Shown here: positions 34,123 through 44,204 of the stretch, one piece after another | Numbering within the stretch: the stretch's first letter is position 1 | How the letters are laid out: each line of letters begins with the position of its first letter | From: Fodinicola acaciae | Lineage (GTDB): Bacteria; Actinomycetota; Actinomycetes; Mycobacteriales; HKI-0501 | Assembly (NCBI RefSeq): GCF_010993745.1 | Contig: NZ_WOTN01000003.1 | Coordinates: forward strand, 744,001 to 808,000 | Length of the DNA: 64,000 bases | Direction: 5' to 3' | Translations under genes and position numbers: made by a program | The notes under the pieces: generated by a model | What the model was told of the DNA's origin: nothing | The model's database searches: none | What the model saw: the letters and a program-made list of their open reading frames with translations, nothing else

Positions 34123-34785
34123 ATGAGCACCGAGCCGCTGACCAACGGCGTGTCGGCCCGCACCGCGACGCCGGAGAACGGCGAACGCACGGCGCCGGCG
34201 CGGATGCCGCGACCGGCGCGCCGCGCGCAGCTGCTGCAGGCCGCGCGAGAGGTGTTCGTCGCGCAGGGCTATCACGCCGCCGCGATGGACGACATCGCCG
34301 AGCGCGCCGGCGTCAGCAAACCGGTGCTCTACCAGCACTTTCCCGGCAAGATGGAGCTCTATCTGGCGCTGCTGGAGACGCACACCAACCAGCTGGTGCA
34401 GCAGGTGAAGCGGGCGCTGGACAGCACGACCGACAACAAGCTGCGCGTCCACCAGGCGGTCGAGGCGTACTACGAGTTCGTGGACAACGAGGACGGCTCG
34501 TTCCGGCTGGTCTTCGAGACCGACCTGGGCAACGACCCGGCGGTACGCGAGCTGGTCGACCGCGGCAACCGGGTCTGCGCGGAGGCGATCGCCGACACGA
34601 TCGCGGCCGACACCGGCCTGCCGCGCGAGCACGCCGAGCTGCTCGCCACCGGCCTGATCGGCGCCGCACAGGTGTCGGCGAGGTCCTGGCTGGCCACCGA
34701 CCGCGCCGTGCCCAAGGCCGAGGCGATCGAGCTGATGGCGGCGGTCAGCTGGCGCGGCATCTCCGGGTTTCCGCGGCATCCGTAG
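34123..34785 (+). CDS. TetR-family transcription regulator
   Basis: 220 residues. The DNA-binding domain (about 30-78) includes QLLQAAREVFVAQGYHAAAM and ERAGVSKPVLYQHFPGKMEL. The ligand domain is alpha-helical. ATG 34123 is preceded by AAGGAGCAGG. Its position between the DUF3152/hydrolase genes and DUF3107 matches the TetR gene (Rv3208) in M. tuberculosis, so it is likely orthologous. Confidence 0.9.
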   Translation: MSTEPLTNGVSARTATPENGERTAPARMPRPARRAQLLQAAREVFVAQGYHAAAMDDIAERAGVSKPVLYQHFPGKMELYLALLETHTNQLVQQVKRALDSTTDNKLRVHQAVEAYYEFVDNEDGSFRLVFETDLGNDPAVRELVDRGNRVCAEAIADTIAADTGLPREHAELLATGLIGAAQVSARSWLATDRAVPKAEAIELMAAVSWRGISGFPRHP

Positions 34786-34872
34786 CCTGTTCGCTCAGGG
34801 CTGCTGCCTGTTTGCGGTCACCGGGTGGTTGACTGGTAGCGGACAACGCACGTCACGGAGGAGGCCGCACAG

Positions 34873-35106
34873 GTGGAGGTCAAGATCGGCGTCCAGTTCG
34901 CCGCACGCGAGCTGGTGCTGGAAAGCGCGGAGTCGGCGGCCGAGGTGGAGCGGGCGGTCACCGCGGCGGTGTCGGACGCCGACGGCGGCGTGCTGGCACT
35001 GACCGACGAGAAGGGCCGCAAGGTGCTGGTGCCGGCCGGCAAACTCGCGTATGTGGAGATCGCCGCCGAGTCGGCGACCCGCCGGGTCGGTTTCGCGGCC
35101 AGCTGA
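34873..35106 (+). CDS. DUF3107 protein
   Basis: 77 residues starting at GTG 34873 after CGGAGGAGG. The sequence starts EVKIGVQFAARELVLES and ends IAAESATRRVGFAA, covering the whole DUF3107 family, a small conserved actinobacterial protein (TB9.4 in M. tuberculosis). It is downstream of the TetR gene in the same direction, with its own terminator after it. Function is unknown. Confidence 0.9.
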   Translation: MEVKIGVQFAARELVLESAESAAEVERAVTAAVSDADGGVLALTDEKGRKVLVPAGKLAYVEIAAESATRRVGFAAS

Positions 35107-35120
35107 GCTCGTACGTCCAG

Positions 35121-35150
35121 ACGCCACCACGCGCGCGTGGTGGCGTTTTG
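35121..35150 (+). terminator. Intrinsic terminator after DUF3107
   Basis: The 13-base arms ACGCCACCACGCG and CGCGTGGTGGCGT pair perfectly, followed by TTTG. It lies 15 bases after the DUF3107 stop and should end that transcript. Confidence 0.75.
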
Positions 35151-35156
35151 GCGTGC

Positions 35157-35261
35157 TCGTTTTTATGTATGTGAGTTTCCACGCGAACCCACCCCCCGCC
35201 CCGATCTGGGTGGGGGCTCAGATTGACGTACAGGTACGACAGTTTCGCGCCGTAGCGGGTA
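35157..35261. repeat. Type-1 composite palindromic element, right half (copy F)
   Basis: The stretch starts near GTATGTGAG, continues with TTTCCACGCGAACCC and the C-block/G-block hairpin, and ends with the right terminal repeat (35233-35261). Left half and centre are absent. It lies directly downstream of the DUF3107 terminator and 87 bases before the LuxR-type regulator, so it may be part of that gene's 5' region. Confidence 0.75.
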
Positions 35262-35347
35262 TCCGACCGGCATGACATGTGCCACCTTTCGGTCAGGGAG
35301 GTGGGGCGGCGGGCGCCTGAGGTGGACCAAGGCGACCCTTACCCGGA

Positions 35348-38272
35348 ATGATGCGGAACGTGCTTGGCGGAACCGCCGCCGACGAGCTGGTCGGTCGCGA
35401 GAAGGAGCTCGACCTGCTGGACCGGGAGCTGGACGCGCTCGGCGGCGGGTCGGCCGCGCGTACCGTCGAGGTGGTCGGCGAGCCCGGCATCGGCAAGACC
35501 CACCTGCTGCGCAGCGTACGGTCGTCGGCGCGGCGACGCGGGCATCTGGTGCTGGCCGGACGCGCCACCGAGTTCGAGCAGCCGATCCCGTTCGCGGCGA
35601 TCGTGGACGCGCTCGACGACCACCTGGCCGAGCTGCCGCCGGACGAACTGGCCGGGCTCGGTGCCGACCGGCTCAGCCTGCTGGCCGCGGTGTTTCCGGC
35701 GGTGGCGGTGAGTACGCCGGCGCCGGCCGGCAACGAGCTCATCACCGAGCGATACCGGATGCACCGCGCCATCCGTGCGCTCCTCGAACAGCTGGCCGCC
35801 GACCACGGCCTCGTCCTGACGCTGGACGACGTCCACTGGGCCGACCCAGCGTCGATCGAGCTGCTTGAGCACCTGCGCCGTCATCCGCCGCGCGCTCCGC
35901 TGCTGCTGGTCACCGCATACCGTCCCAGCCAGGTGCCGGCACGGCTGGTCGCCAGCATGGCCGGTGAGAACGCCGGCCTGACCCGGCTGGAGCTCGGTCC
36001 GCTGTCGGTCACCGACGTGAGCCAGCTGCTCGGCCCGGACGTGAGTCCGGCGCGCGGTCGCGTGCTGCACCGCGAGAGCGGCGGCAACCCGTTCTACCTG
36101 CACGCGTTGCGGTCCGCGCCGGCCGACCCGCTGACCGGCATGCCGGCGGTCTCCGGCGCCAGCCGGCAGGTGATCAGCGCGGAGCTGTCGGCGCTGTCGC
36201 CGGCGCAGGCACTCGTGGCGTACGCCGCGGCCGTCGCCGGCGACCCGGTCGATCCGCAGCTGGTCGCCGTGGTGACCGAGCTCAGCCAGGCCGAGGCGAT
36301 GGAGGTGCTCGACCAGCTGCTCGCGCGCGACCTGCTGCGGGTCACCGAGGACGGCCGGCGGATGCAGTTCCGGCATCCGCTGGTGCGGCACGTCGCGTAC
36401 GTGTGCGCACCGGCCAGCTGGCGGCTCGGCGCTCACCGCCGCGCGGCGTCGGCACTCGCGGCCCGACCCGGCGACACGGCCGCGTTGCTGCGCGCGCAGC
36501 ACCTCGTACGCTCCGCCGACCCCGGCGACACCGAGACCGTCGAGGTGTTGCGTTGGGCGGCGAAGCACACCGGCGCGTACGCCCCGGCGGCGGCCGCGCA
36601 CTTTCTCGCCGCGGCGCTGCGGCTCACACCGGACGCGCCTGGAGCGGCCGCCGAGCGGCGGGAGCTGAGCATCGATCTGGCGACCGCGCTGACCGCCGAC
36701 GGCCGGTTCGACGAGGCTCGCGGCCTGATCGGGGACGTCCTGCGGTGGCTGCCAACCGGACACAGCGAGCAGCGCGTCCGTGCCGTGCTGCTGGCGGCGC
36801 AGATCGAGCGCCTGCTCGGCCGCAACGAGGTGGCGCGGCTGCTGCTGACCGGCGAGCTGAGCCGGCTGGCGGCCGGCGTACGGGTGCCGGGTGAGCCGGC
36901 CGGTCCGGCCGAGATCGCCACCGCGGAGCTGAAACTCGAGCTGGCACGCAGCGCCGTCGACGGCGTGATCACCAGCCGCGACCGTCCGCTGCTGGCCGAG
37001 ATCGCCGGCTTCGCGCGCGCTCACGGACTGGCCTCGCTGGAGGCCGCCGCGGTCGGCGTACACGCCGTGGCCGCCAACGCCGTCGGCGACCGGCTGGAGG
37101 GCCGGCGGCTCACCGATCTGGCCACCGAGCTGGTCGACGCACTGCCGGACGAGGAGCTGGCGCGCCATCCGCACGCCGCGTCCCGGGTCGCCGCCGGCGA
37201 GCTCGACCTCGGCCGGCTGACCGCCGCGGTGACCCATGCCGAGCGGGGCCTCGCGGTGGCGCGGCGCAGCGGCCGCAGCTATCTGGTGATCCAGATGGGG
37301 GTCACGCTGACGGTCGCGTACCGGCTGCTCGGCCGGCTGCCGGAGGCGCTGGCGTGCACCGAGGACATGGTCGACGCGGCCGAGCTGACCGGCAGCCATT
37401 ACCTGCGCGGCATCGCGCACTGCCTGCATGCCGGGGTCAACGCCGTACTCGGCGTCGCGCCGGACCGGCGTGCGCTGGCCGAGCACGCCAGGATGGTGAT
37501 GGCGAGCCCGAGCTGGTGGTCGCGCGCGGCGCTGATCCTCGCGGCCGAGGCGATGCTGGTCGACGGCAGCGACACCGGCGCCGACGAGTGCCGGCGGATC
37601 ATGATGTCCGGACACGACGAGTCGACACTGCATGCGCTGTTGCCGCGTCCATTTGGCTATCGGCTGCTCGTACGCGCCGAGCTGCGACGCGACGACCCGG
37701 AGGCGGCGGCGCGCTGGGCCGAGCTGGCCGAGTCGACCACTGACCCGGCACTGCCCGGTCAGGTCGGCATGGCCCGGCTCGCGCGCGCGAACGTCCTCCT
37801 GTCGGCCGGCGACGCGACCGACGCGGCGACGCTGGCCGGCGAGGCGGCGGTCCTGTTTCGCGAGGCCGGCATGCGGCACGAGGCGAGCCGGTCGTTGCTG
37901 ATCGAGGCCGACAGCCTGCTGGCCGCCGGCGACCAGCCGGCCGCGCGCGTACGCCTGGAGGAGGCGGCCGAACTGCTGCACAGCTGCGGCGCGCGGAAGC
38001 TGCACGGCATCACGGTCCGCAAGCTGCGCCGGATCGGCCGCCAGCGCCGCGTCACCGACCTGCCCCGCGGCACCGCCCCTGACCAGCCGGCCGAGACCCT
38101 GACCACCCGCGAGACCGAGATCGCACGCCTGATCGGCGCCGGCCTGACCAACCAGCAGATCGCCGACCGCCTGGTGGTGAGCGTCCGTACCGTCACCACG
38201 CACGTCTCCAACATCTTCCGCAAACTCAACGTCACCTCCCGAGCCGAACTGGTCGCCCACCTGACCGACTGA
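35348..38272 (+). CDS. Large ATP-binding LuxR-family regulator (LAL type)
   Basis: 974 residues. N-terminal AAA/STAND ATPase module: GREKELDLL, Walker A GEPGIGKT (44-51) and Walker B LVLTLDDVHWAD (about 154-165). A long middle region (about 350-880) of alpha-helical repeats, probably TPR-like, senses signals. The C-terminal LuxR helix-turn-helix (about 918-974) has TTRETEIARLIGAGLTNQQI and VRTVTTHVSNIFRKL. LAL regulators activate pathways after ATP-dependent assembly; the target is not obvious from neighbours. Tandem ATGs stand at 35348 and 35351. The TGA stop is 2 bases before type-1 element copy B. Confidence 0.9.
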   Translation: MMRNVLGGTAADELVGREKELDLLDRELDALGGGSAARTVEVVGEPGIGKTHLLRSVRSSARRRGHLVLAGRATEFEQPIPFAAIVDALDDHLAELPPDELAGLGADRLSLLAAVFPAVAVSTPAPAGNELITERYRMHRAIRALLEQLAADHGLVLTLDDVHWADPASIELLEHLRRHPPRAPLLLVTAYRPSQVPARLVASMAGENAGLTRLELGPLSVTDVSQLLGPDVSPARGRVLHRESGGNPFYLHALRSAPADPLTGMPAVSGASRQVISAELSALSPAQALVAYAAAVAGDPVDPQLVAVVTELSQAEAMEVLDQLLARDLLRVTEDGRRMQFRHPLVRHVAYVCAPASWRLGAHRRAASALAARPGDTAALLRAQHLVRSADPGDTETVEVLRWAAKHTGAYAPAAAAHFLAAALRLTPDAPGAAAERRELSIDLATALTADGRFDEARGLIGDVLRWLPTGHSEQRVRAVLLAAQIERLLGRNEVARLLLTGELSRLAAGVRVPGEPAGPAEIATAELKLELARSAVDGVITSRDRPLLAEIAGFARAHGLASLEAAAVGVHAVAANAVGDRLEGRRLTDLATELVDALPDEELARHPHAASRVAAGELDLGRLTAAVTHAERGLAVARRSGRSYLVIQMGVTLTVAYRLLGRLPEALACTEDMVDAAELTGSHYLRGIAHCLHAGVNAVLGVAPDRRALAEHARMVMASPSWWSRAALILAAEAMLVDGSDTGADECRRIMMSGHDESTLHALLPRPFGYRLLVRAELRRDDPEAAARWAELAESTTDPALPGQVGMARLARANVLLSAGDATDAATLAGEAAVLFREAGMRHEASRSLLIEADSLLAAGDQPAARVRLEEAAELLHSCGARKLHGITVRKLRRIGRQRRVTDLPRGTAPDQPAETLTTRETEIARLIGAGLTNQQIADRLVVSVRTVTTHVSNIFRKLNVTSRAELVAHLTD

Positions 38273-38274
38273 CC

Positions 38275-38644
38275 TACCCGCTACAACGCGAAACTGTCGT
38301 ACCTATGTGGGTAAATTGCCCCCTCCCTATCGGGGTGGGGGGTGGGTCTGAGAGGTTGCAAACATAGGCGAAAATGATCTTGGTTGGCATCGTGGGTCAC
38401 TCTGACCCCAGGAGCCACACGGCTCATGCACGCAGGGCCTCCTTACGTGCGCCAGACGCACGCAAGGCGTCCTTGCGTGCATTCACTATTCCGACATAGC
38501 GGGCGTTTAGCGCTACAGCAAAGGTTCAGACCAAGATCAACTTTGAAAACTTGGACAAGCAACCACGCGAACCCACCCCCCGCCCGTTTTGGGTGGGGGC
38601 CCAGATTGGCAGGGGGGTACGACAGTTTCGCGCCGTAGCGGGTA
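38275..38644. repeat. Type-1 composite palindromic element, full copy B (370 bp)
   Basis: The 29-base ends (38275-38303, 38616-38644) are inverted and match at 27 positions. The order is terminal repeat, C/G block, GGTCTGAGAGGTTGCAAACA, AAAATGATCTTGG, double hairpin (38427-38481), GCGTTTAGCGCTACA, GACCAAGATCAACTT, ACCACGCGAACCC, inverse C/G block, terminal repeat. It fills the whole gap between the LuxR-type gene (ends 38272) and the convergent MiaE-like gene (ends 38646), with one or two bases left at each side. No ORF is inside. A bidirectional terminator role is plausible. Confidence 0.88.
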
Positions 38645-38645
38645 G

Positions 38646-39323
38646 TTAGTTGCTGAGGCCGAGTGCCTTCATGCGGGACGAGTGTGCGCTGGTGAGGCGT
38701 TTGAAGAGTTCGCCGATGCCGTTGATGTCGCCGGAGCCCTCGATGATCAGGTCGGTCAGGGCCTCGCGTTCGGCGGCGACGTGTTGGGCCTGGCTGAAGG
38801 CCTCGCCGACCAGGCGGCGGGCCCACAGTGCCAGCCGGCCGGCGACCATCGGGTCGCCGTCGATCGCGGCGCGGACCTCGGCGACGGCGAAGTCGGCGTG
38901 CCTGGTGTCGTGCAGCACCTGTCGGACCAGCCGCCGGTCGGCTTCCTCCGGCAGGAACTCGGCGACCTCGCGATAGAAGTCGTCGGCGATGCCGTCGCCG
39001 ACGTAGGCCTTGACCAGACCCTCCAGCCAGCTGCGCGGAGCGGTGGCGCGGTGGAACGCCTCCAGCGGGTACGCGAACGGCGCCATCGCGGACTCCGGAT
39101 CGGCGCCGATCTCCTCCAGGCGCCGCGCCAGCAGCTCGTAGTTCCTCATCTCGTCCGCGGCCATCACCGACAGCACCGCGCGGCGGCGCAGATCCGGCGC
39201 CAGCCGAGCGTCGGCGGCCATCCGGTCGAAGCCGATCAGCGTGCCGTACGCGAGCACACCCAGCAGATCCACGACTGCGTTCTGCGGCCCGGTCAGGTCG
39301 TCCTCCAGCGTTCGCAGCTGCAC
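38646..39323 (-). CDS. Ferritin-like (MiaE_2-type) protein
   Basis: 225 residues starting at GTG 39323. It belongs to the ferritin-like family annotated as MiaE-like in actinobacteria. Helices carry the candidate diiron ligands: Glu in SVMAADEMRNYELLARRLEE (about 60-75), DDFYREVAEFLPEEADRR and DTRHADFAVAEV. The M. tuberculosis counterpart (Rv3210c) lies next to rhlE, as here. The biological role is unknown; tRNA hydroxylation is suggested only by family name. The TAA stop sits two bases before the palindromic element. Confidence 0.84.
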   Translation of the reverse strand: MQLRTLEDDLTGPQNAVVDLLGVLAYGTLIGFDRMAADARLAPDLRRRAVLSVMAADEMRNYELLARRLEEIGADPESAMAPFAYPLEAFHRATAPRSWLEGLVKAYVGDGIADDFYREVAEFLPEEADRRLVRQVLHDTRHADFAVAEVRAAIDGDPMVAGRLALWARRLVGEAFSQAQHVAAEREALTDLIIEGSGDINGIGELFKRLTSAHSSRMKALGLSN

Positions 39324-39386
39324 GGTCCGAGCGCAGGCTACACCCTTGCGCGGGCGTCGCCGGGCCGGCGATCCGCACGGCGTACG

Positions 39387-40945
<1,559 letters not shown>

Positions 40946-40949
<4 letters not shown>

Positions 40950-41248
40950 CCGGTCCCGACGAGGTGTGGCGGCGACCGGACGCGACGGCCGAGCCGGACG
41001 TCGCGCCCACGCCGCCGCCGGTGGTCGCGTACGAGCCGCCGCCGCGCATGCAGTTGCCGCCGCCGTGGGTCGGGTCGGGTCCGCTGCTGGCACAGCAGCC
41101 GCCGCCACCACCGCTGCCGGAGCAGGACCACGCCGCCATCGACGCCGAGGAGGCGCGAGCGCTGACGGTGACCGTCGGCTTCGCGATCGGAGCGGCCGCG
41201 CTGGCCATCATCCTGGTGATCTTCCTGCTGGTCCGGCAGCTCTTCTGA
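40946..41248 (+). CDS. Small proline-rich single-pass membrane protein
   Basis: 100 residues starting at GTG 40946, which overlaps the helicase stop (GTGA). The first 65 residues are rich in Pro (PTPPP, EPPPRMQLPPPW, PPPPPLPEQ). One C-terminal transmembrane helix (about 76-97) ends LLVRQLF, making it a tail-anchored protein. Translational coupling to the helicase suggests co-regulation. No function is recognised. Confidence 0.75.
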
Positions 41249-41254
41249 GCCTCC

Positions 41255-41283
41255 GCGTGACAATCGGAATCCGATTGTCACGC
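41255..41283. terminator. Palindromic terminator of the helicase operon
   Basis: The arms GCGTGACAATCGG and CCGATTGTCACGC pair fully around a three-base centre. It starts 6 bases after the membrane protein stop. Its core CAATCGG/CCGATTG recurs in other inter-operon palindromes here. There is no U-tract. Confidence 0.7.
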
Positions 41284-41293
41284 CGGTCGATGC

Positions 41294-41409
41294 TCGCCGA
41301 AACTGTCGGCGCCGGCCGGTAGCGTTGATTTCGGGGGTCCCCCAGCGGCCGAAGCCCCGGGGGAACCCCCGATTTTCACGCTATCAGCGGCATCCGACAG
41401 AAATGGCGA
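41294..41409. repeat. Type-2 palindromic element (copy 1, 116 bp)
   Basis: The ends TCGCCGAAACTGTCGG and CCGACAG-AAATGGCGA are inverted. Inner arms TAGCG..GAT..CGGGGGT and ACCCCCGAT..TCACGCTA are also inverted, with two GGGGG/CCCCC hairpins at the centre. Its terminal core CGAAACTGTCG is the same as in type-1 elements. The right end directly abuts the parA stop codon (41410). Confidence 0.75.
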
Positions 41410-42192
41410 TCAACGATCGAGAAACAGAGCCGAGGCCAGCTCGCGATACGCGCGCGCACCTTTGCCGGAGCTGTCGGTGGACAGCAGCGTACGACCCGCG
41501 GCCGGCGCCTCGGCGAAGCGGATCGTCCGCGGGATCGGCGGCGACAGCACGGCGACGCCGTACCGGTCGGTGATGTCGGCCAGCACCTCACGCGAGTGCG
41601 CCGTCCGGCCGTCGTACAGGGTCGGCAGCACGCCGAGCACCTTCAGGCCGGGGTTGGTGATGCCGACGACGTCGATGGTGACCGTGTCGAGCAGCTGGCC
41701 GACGCCGCGATAGGCCAGTGTTTCGCACTGCAGCGGGATCACCAGCTCGTCCGCCGCGGTCAGTCCGTTGATCGTCAGCATCCCCAGCGTCGGCGGGCAG
41801 TCGACCAGCACGACGTCGTACGGCTGCCTCTGCCCGGCGATCCTGGTCAGCGCCTGCCGCAGCCGGTATTCACGGTCCTGGACCGGCAACAGCCGCGCCT
41901 CGCAGCCGGCCAGCTCGATCGACGCCGGCAGCAGGTCGGGCCCCTCCTCCGTCGAGACGATCGCCGCGCGCGGGTCGACCTGACCGAGCATCACCTCGTA
42001 CATCGACGGCTCGATGTCGTCCGGATCCAGGCCCACCGAGAAGGTCAGGCAGGCCTGCGGATCGAGGTCGACCAGCAGTACGCGCCGGCCCCGCTCGGCC
42101 AGAGCGGCGCCGAGGCAGGCGACCGTGGTCGTCTTGCCGACGCCGCCCTTCTGGTTGGCGAAGGTGACAACCCGGGGATCCACGCCTGCCAT
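41410..42192 (-). CDS. ParA/MinD-like ATPase
   Basis: 260 residues. Deviant Walker A KGGVGKT (15-21) with the signature lysine, switch I DLDPQACLTFSVG, and Walker B VVLVDCPPTLGML are typical of ParA partition ATPases. There is no ParB gene beside it. The M. tuberculosis homologue (Rv3213c) is at the same locus near rhlE, so this is a conserved orphan ParA that may position a chromosomal or membrane cargo. The stop abuts a type-2 palindromic element. Confidence 0.9.
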   Translation of the reverse strand: MAGVDPRVVTFANQKGGVGKTTTVACLGAALAERGRRVLLVDLDPQACLTFSVGLDPDDIEPSMYEVMLGQVDPRAAIVSTEEGPDLLPASIELAGCEARLLPVQDREYRLRQALTRIAGQRQPYDVVLVDCPPTLGMLTINGLTAADELVIPLQCETLAYRGVGQLLDTVTIDVVGITNPGLKVLGVLPTLYDGRTAHSREVLADITDRYGVAVLSPPIPRTIRFAEAPAAGRTLLSTDSSGKGARAYRELASALFLDR

Positions 42193-42231
42193 CCTGTCCC
42201 CTCACGGCCGGTGCCGGCAAAATAGTCCACC

Positions 42232-43056
42232 GTGAGCCAGATCTCCGCACACCACGCGGTGGCGCGTCGCGTCGGCGACACGGCCGTGTTGGACAGCCGG
42301 CCGGCCGGCGAGCCGCGCGGCACCGCGCTGCTGGTCCCCGGCTACACCGGATCCAAGGAGGACTTCGCCGACCTCCTCGACCCGCTGTCGGCACGCGGTT
42401 TCCGCGTGGTGGCGATGGACCAGCCGGGCCAGTACGAGTCGGCCGGACCAGACGACGTGACCGCGTACACCACCGACTGGATGGGGTCGGTGATCCGCGA
42501 GGTCGCGCGCACGCTCGGTCCGGTGCACCTGCTCGGCCACTCGTACGGCGGTCTGACCGGCCGCGCCGCGGTGATCGCCGAGCCGGCGTTGTTCCGGTCA
42601 CTGACCCTGCTGGCCTCCGGACCGGCGCGGCCGGACGGTGCGCGTACGGCTCAGATCGACGTCCTGGAGTCGGTGCATGCCAGCGGCGGCATGGACGCGG
42701 TCTTCGACCAGCTGGAGCGGCTGGCGATGGCCGACCCGGCCTGGCAGTCACGGCCGCGGGAGCTGCGCGATTTCGCCCGCCGGCGGTTCGTGGCCTCGTC
42801 CTGGGCCGGCCTGCGCGGCATGGGGCACGGCCTGGTGACCGAGCCGGACCGGGTCGACGAGCTGCGCGCGACCGGCGTACGGCTGCTGGTCGCCTACGGC
42901 GAGCATGACGACGCCTGGTCGCCGGCCGCGCAGGCGGCGATGGCCGAGCGGCTTGGCGCGCGCAACGAGATGATCGCCGGTGCGATCCACTCCCCTGCCA
43001 TCGAAGCGACGGAGGCGACGGTGAAACTGCTCGACGACTTCTGGTCGCCGGCATGA
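42232..43056 (+). CDS. Alpha/beta-fold hydrolase
   Basis: 274 residues starting at GTG 42232. Nucleophile elbow GHSYGG (Ser104), oxyanion segment VPGYTGSKEDF, acid in GEHDDAWSP and His in AGAIHSPA. The fold resembles lysophospholipase-like or haloperoxidase-like hydrolases; substrate unknown. Its stop overlaps the next start (ATGA), so it is co-expressed with an MpaB-type protein. It is divergent from parA. Confidence 0.86.
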   Translation: MSQISAHHAVARRVGDTAVLDSRPAGEPRGTALLVPGYTGSKEDFADLLDPLSARGFRVVAMDQPGQYESAGPDDVTAYTTDWMGSVIREVARTLGPVHLLGHSYGGLTGRAAVIAEPALFRSLTLLASGPARPDGARTAQIDVLESVHASGGMDAVFDQLERLAMADPAWQSRPRELRDFARRRFVASSWAGLRGMGHGLVTEPDRVDELRATGVRLLVAYGEHDDAWSPAAQAAMAERLGARNEMIAGAIHSPAIEATEATVKLLDDFWSPA

Positions 43057-43871
43057 CGGCGGAGCTGTTCGGGCCGGACAGCGTGACCTGGCGCGTACAC
43101 CGCGACCCGGCGCTGATCCTCGGTGGCCTGCGCGCGCTTTTCCTGCAGGCGTTGCTGCCGGCGGCGATGCGCGGCGTGGCGCAGAACTCCGACTTTCGCG
43201 CCGATCCGTGGGGCCGGCTGATCCGTACGGCCGAGTTCGTCGGCGTGACGACCTTCGGCACGGCCGAGGCGGCGCGCCGGGCCGCGGCGCGCGTACGCGG
43301 CATCCACCGGCGGCTCACCGCCGTCGACCCCGACACTGGCGTGACCTACCGGATCGACGAGCCCGACCTGCTGTTGTGGGTGCACTGCGCGGAAGTCGAC
43401 TCGTACCTGAGCGTCACCCGCCGCGCCGGCCTGCGGCTGTCGGGGGCCGACGCCGACCGGTACGTCGCCGAGCAGGTCGTGTCGGCGGAGCTGGTCGGCA
43501 TCGACCCCGGCCATCCTCTGCTGCCCCGGTCGGTGCGCGACCTGGAGCGGTATTTCTCCTGGAAGCGCGGTGAGCTGGCACTGACCGACGAGGCGGTCGC
43601 GGCGGCCAGGTTTCTGCTGTCGCCGCCGATGCCGGCCTGGGTCCGCTTCGGCACGCCGGCCGCGCCGGCCTGGGCCGGCCTGGCGACGCTCGGTTTCGCG
43701 CTGATGCCGCGGTGGGCGCGGCGGCTGTACGCACTGCCTGGCCTGCCGACGACGGACGTGGGCGCGGCCGCGATCACCGCCGGCCTGCGGATGGCCGCGC
43801 TGGCGATCCCGCCGAGCCTGCGCGACGGCCCGCACTACAAGGCCGCGGTGGCTCGTACGACCGCCGCCTGA
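43053..43871 (+). CDS. MpaB-type (DUF2236) oxygenase-like protein
   Basis: 272 residues. DUF2236/latex-clearing-protein-like family features: VTWRVHRDPALILGGLRALF at the N-terminus, RTAEFVGVTTFGTAEAARR, then the heme-site region LLWVHCAEVDSYL with the conserved His, and DGPHYKAAVARTTA at the end. The family holds b-type heme and includes rubber oxygenases and MpaB, but most members are unassigned. The ATGA overlap with the hydrolase suggests a shared pathway, such as oxidative cleavage followed by ester hydrolysis, an inference. Confidence 0.85.
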   Translation: MTAELFGPDSVTWRVHRDPALILGGLRALFLQALLPAAMRGVAQNSDFRADPWGRLIRTAEFVGVTTFGTAEAARRAAARVRGIHRRLTAVDPDTGVTYRIDEPDLLLWVHCAEVDSYLSVTRRAGLRLSGADADRYVAEQVVSAELVGIDPGHPLLPRSVRDLERYFSWKRGELALTDEAVAAARFLLSPPMPAWVRFGTPAAPAWAGLATLGFALMPRWARRLYALPGLPTTDVGAAAITAGLRMAALAIPPSLRDGPHYKAAVARTTAA

Positions 43872-43877
43872 CCACCG

Positions 43878-43935
43878 CGAGGGTGACGTCTTGACGGTCG
43901 GCCGCCGGCTGGCGACCGTCAAAACGCCACCCTCG
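43878..43935. terminator. Long imperfect palindrome after the mpaB-like gene
   Basis: The 23-base arms start CGAGGGTGACGT..TTGACGGTCG and pair with CGACCGTCAA..ACG..CACCCTCG with few mismatches around a 12-base loop. It begins 7 bases after the stop and is likely the operon terminator. The CGAGGGTGACGT arm resembles the palindrome at 25984. Confidence 0.65.
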
Positions 43936-43951
43936 CCGGGTCTCCCTGTGG

Positions 43952-44063
43952 TCGCCGAAACTGTCGGTGCCACCTGGAAAAATTATTTCAGGGGACCTCG
44001 TTTCCCCAGGGCCCCGGGGGACCCCCGTTTCCATTCTTCCAGCGCGGGCCGACAGTTTTGGCC
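43952..44063. repeat. Type-2 palindromic element (copy 2, 112 bp)
   Basis: The end TCGCCGAAACTGTCGG is inverted against CCGACAGTTTTGGC. Inside, CCTGGAA pairs with TTCCAG, and GGGG/CCCC blocks form central hairpins. It has the same architecture and left terminus as the copy next to parA. It lies between the MpaB-like gene and the TetX-like gene, followed by a solo double hairpin. Confidence 0.72.
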
Positions 44064-44083
44064 TGGAGGCGCGGGCGGCGGGA

Positions 44084-44138
44084 TGCACGCATGGTGGCCA
44101 TGCCTGCGGTGGACGCACGCATGGTGGCCATGCGTGCA
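44084..44138. repeat. Double-palindrome hairpin element (solo copy 2)
   Basis: Two inverted copies of GCACGCATGGTGGCCATGC are separated by GGTGGA. Each is itself near-palindromic, so the unit can fold as one long or two short hairpins. It is the same unit found inside the full type-1 elements and alone at 15784-15830. Confidence 0.8.
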
Positions 44139-44157
44139 TCTGGGCGCGCGACCGGAG

Positions 44158-44188
44158 TCACTTTAAAAGTGAAATCGTTGCACTTTTA
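44158..44188. promoter_or_regulatory. Overlapping operator palindromes upstream of the TetX-like gene
   Basis: TCACTTTAAAAGTGA (44158-44172) is a perfect palindrome with a one-base centre. The half-site TAAAAGTG (44164-44171) is also inverted against CACTTTTA (44181-44188) nine bases away. A third related half-site (AGAGTGAG) follows. The array lies 17-47 bases before the start codon and suits a dimeric repressor such as TetR, HxlR or MarR type. No regulator gene is adjacent. Confidence 0.6.
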
Positions 44189-44204
44189 GAGTGAGTGTGC
44201 TGCC

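Noticed and set aside
35339-38260. 973-codon open frame opposite the LuxR-type regulator
   Set aside because: Low-complexity shadow; the + strand frame has complete ATPase and helix-turn-helix motifs.
41410-42192. ParA considered as part of a plasmid or chromosome parAB locus
   Set aside because: There is no parB gene and no parS-like site cluster nearby. Synteny supports an orphan chromosomal ParA.
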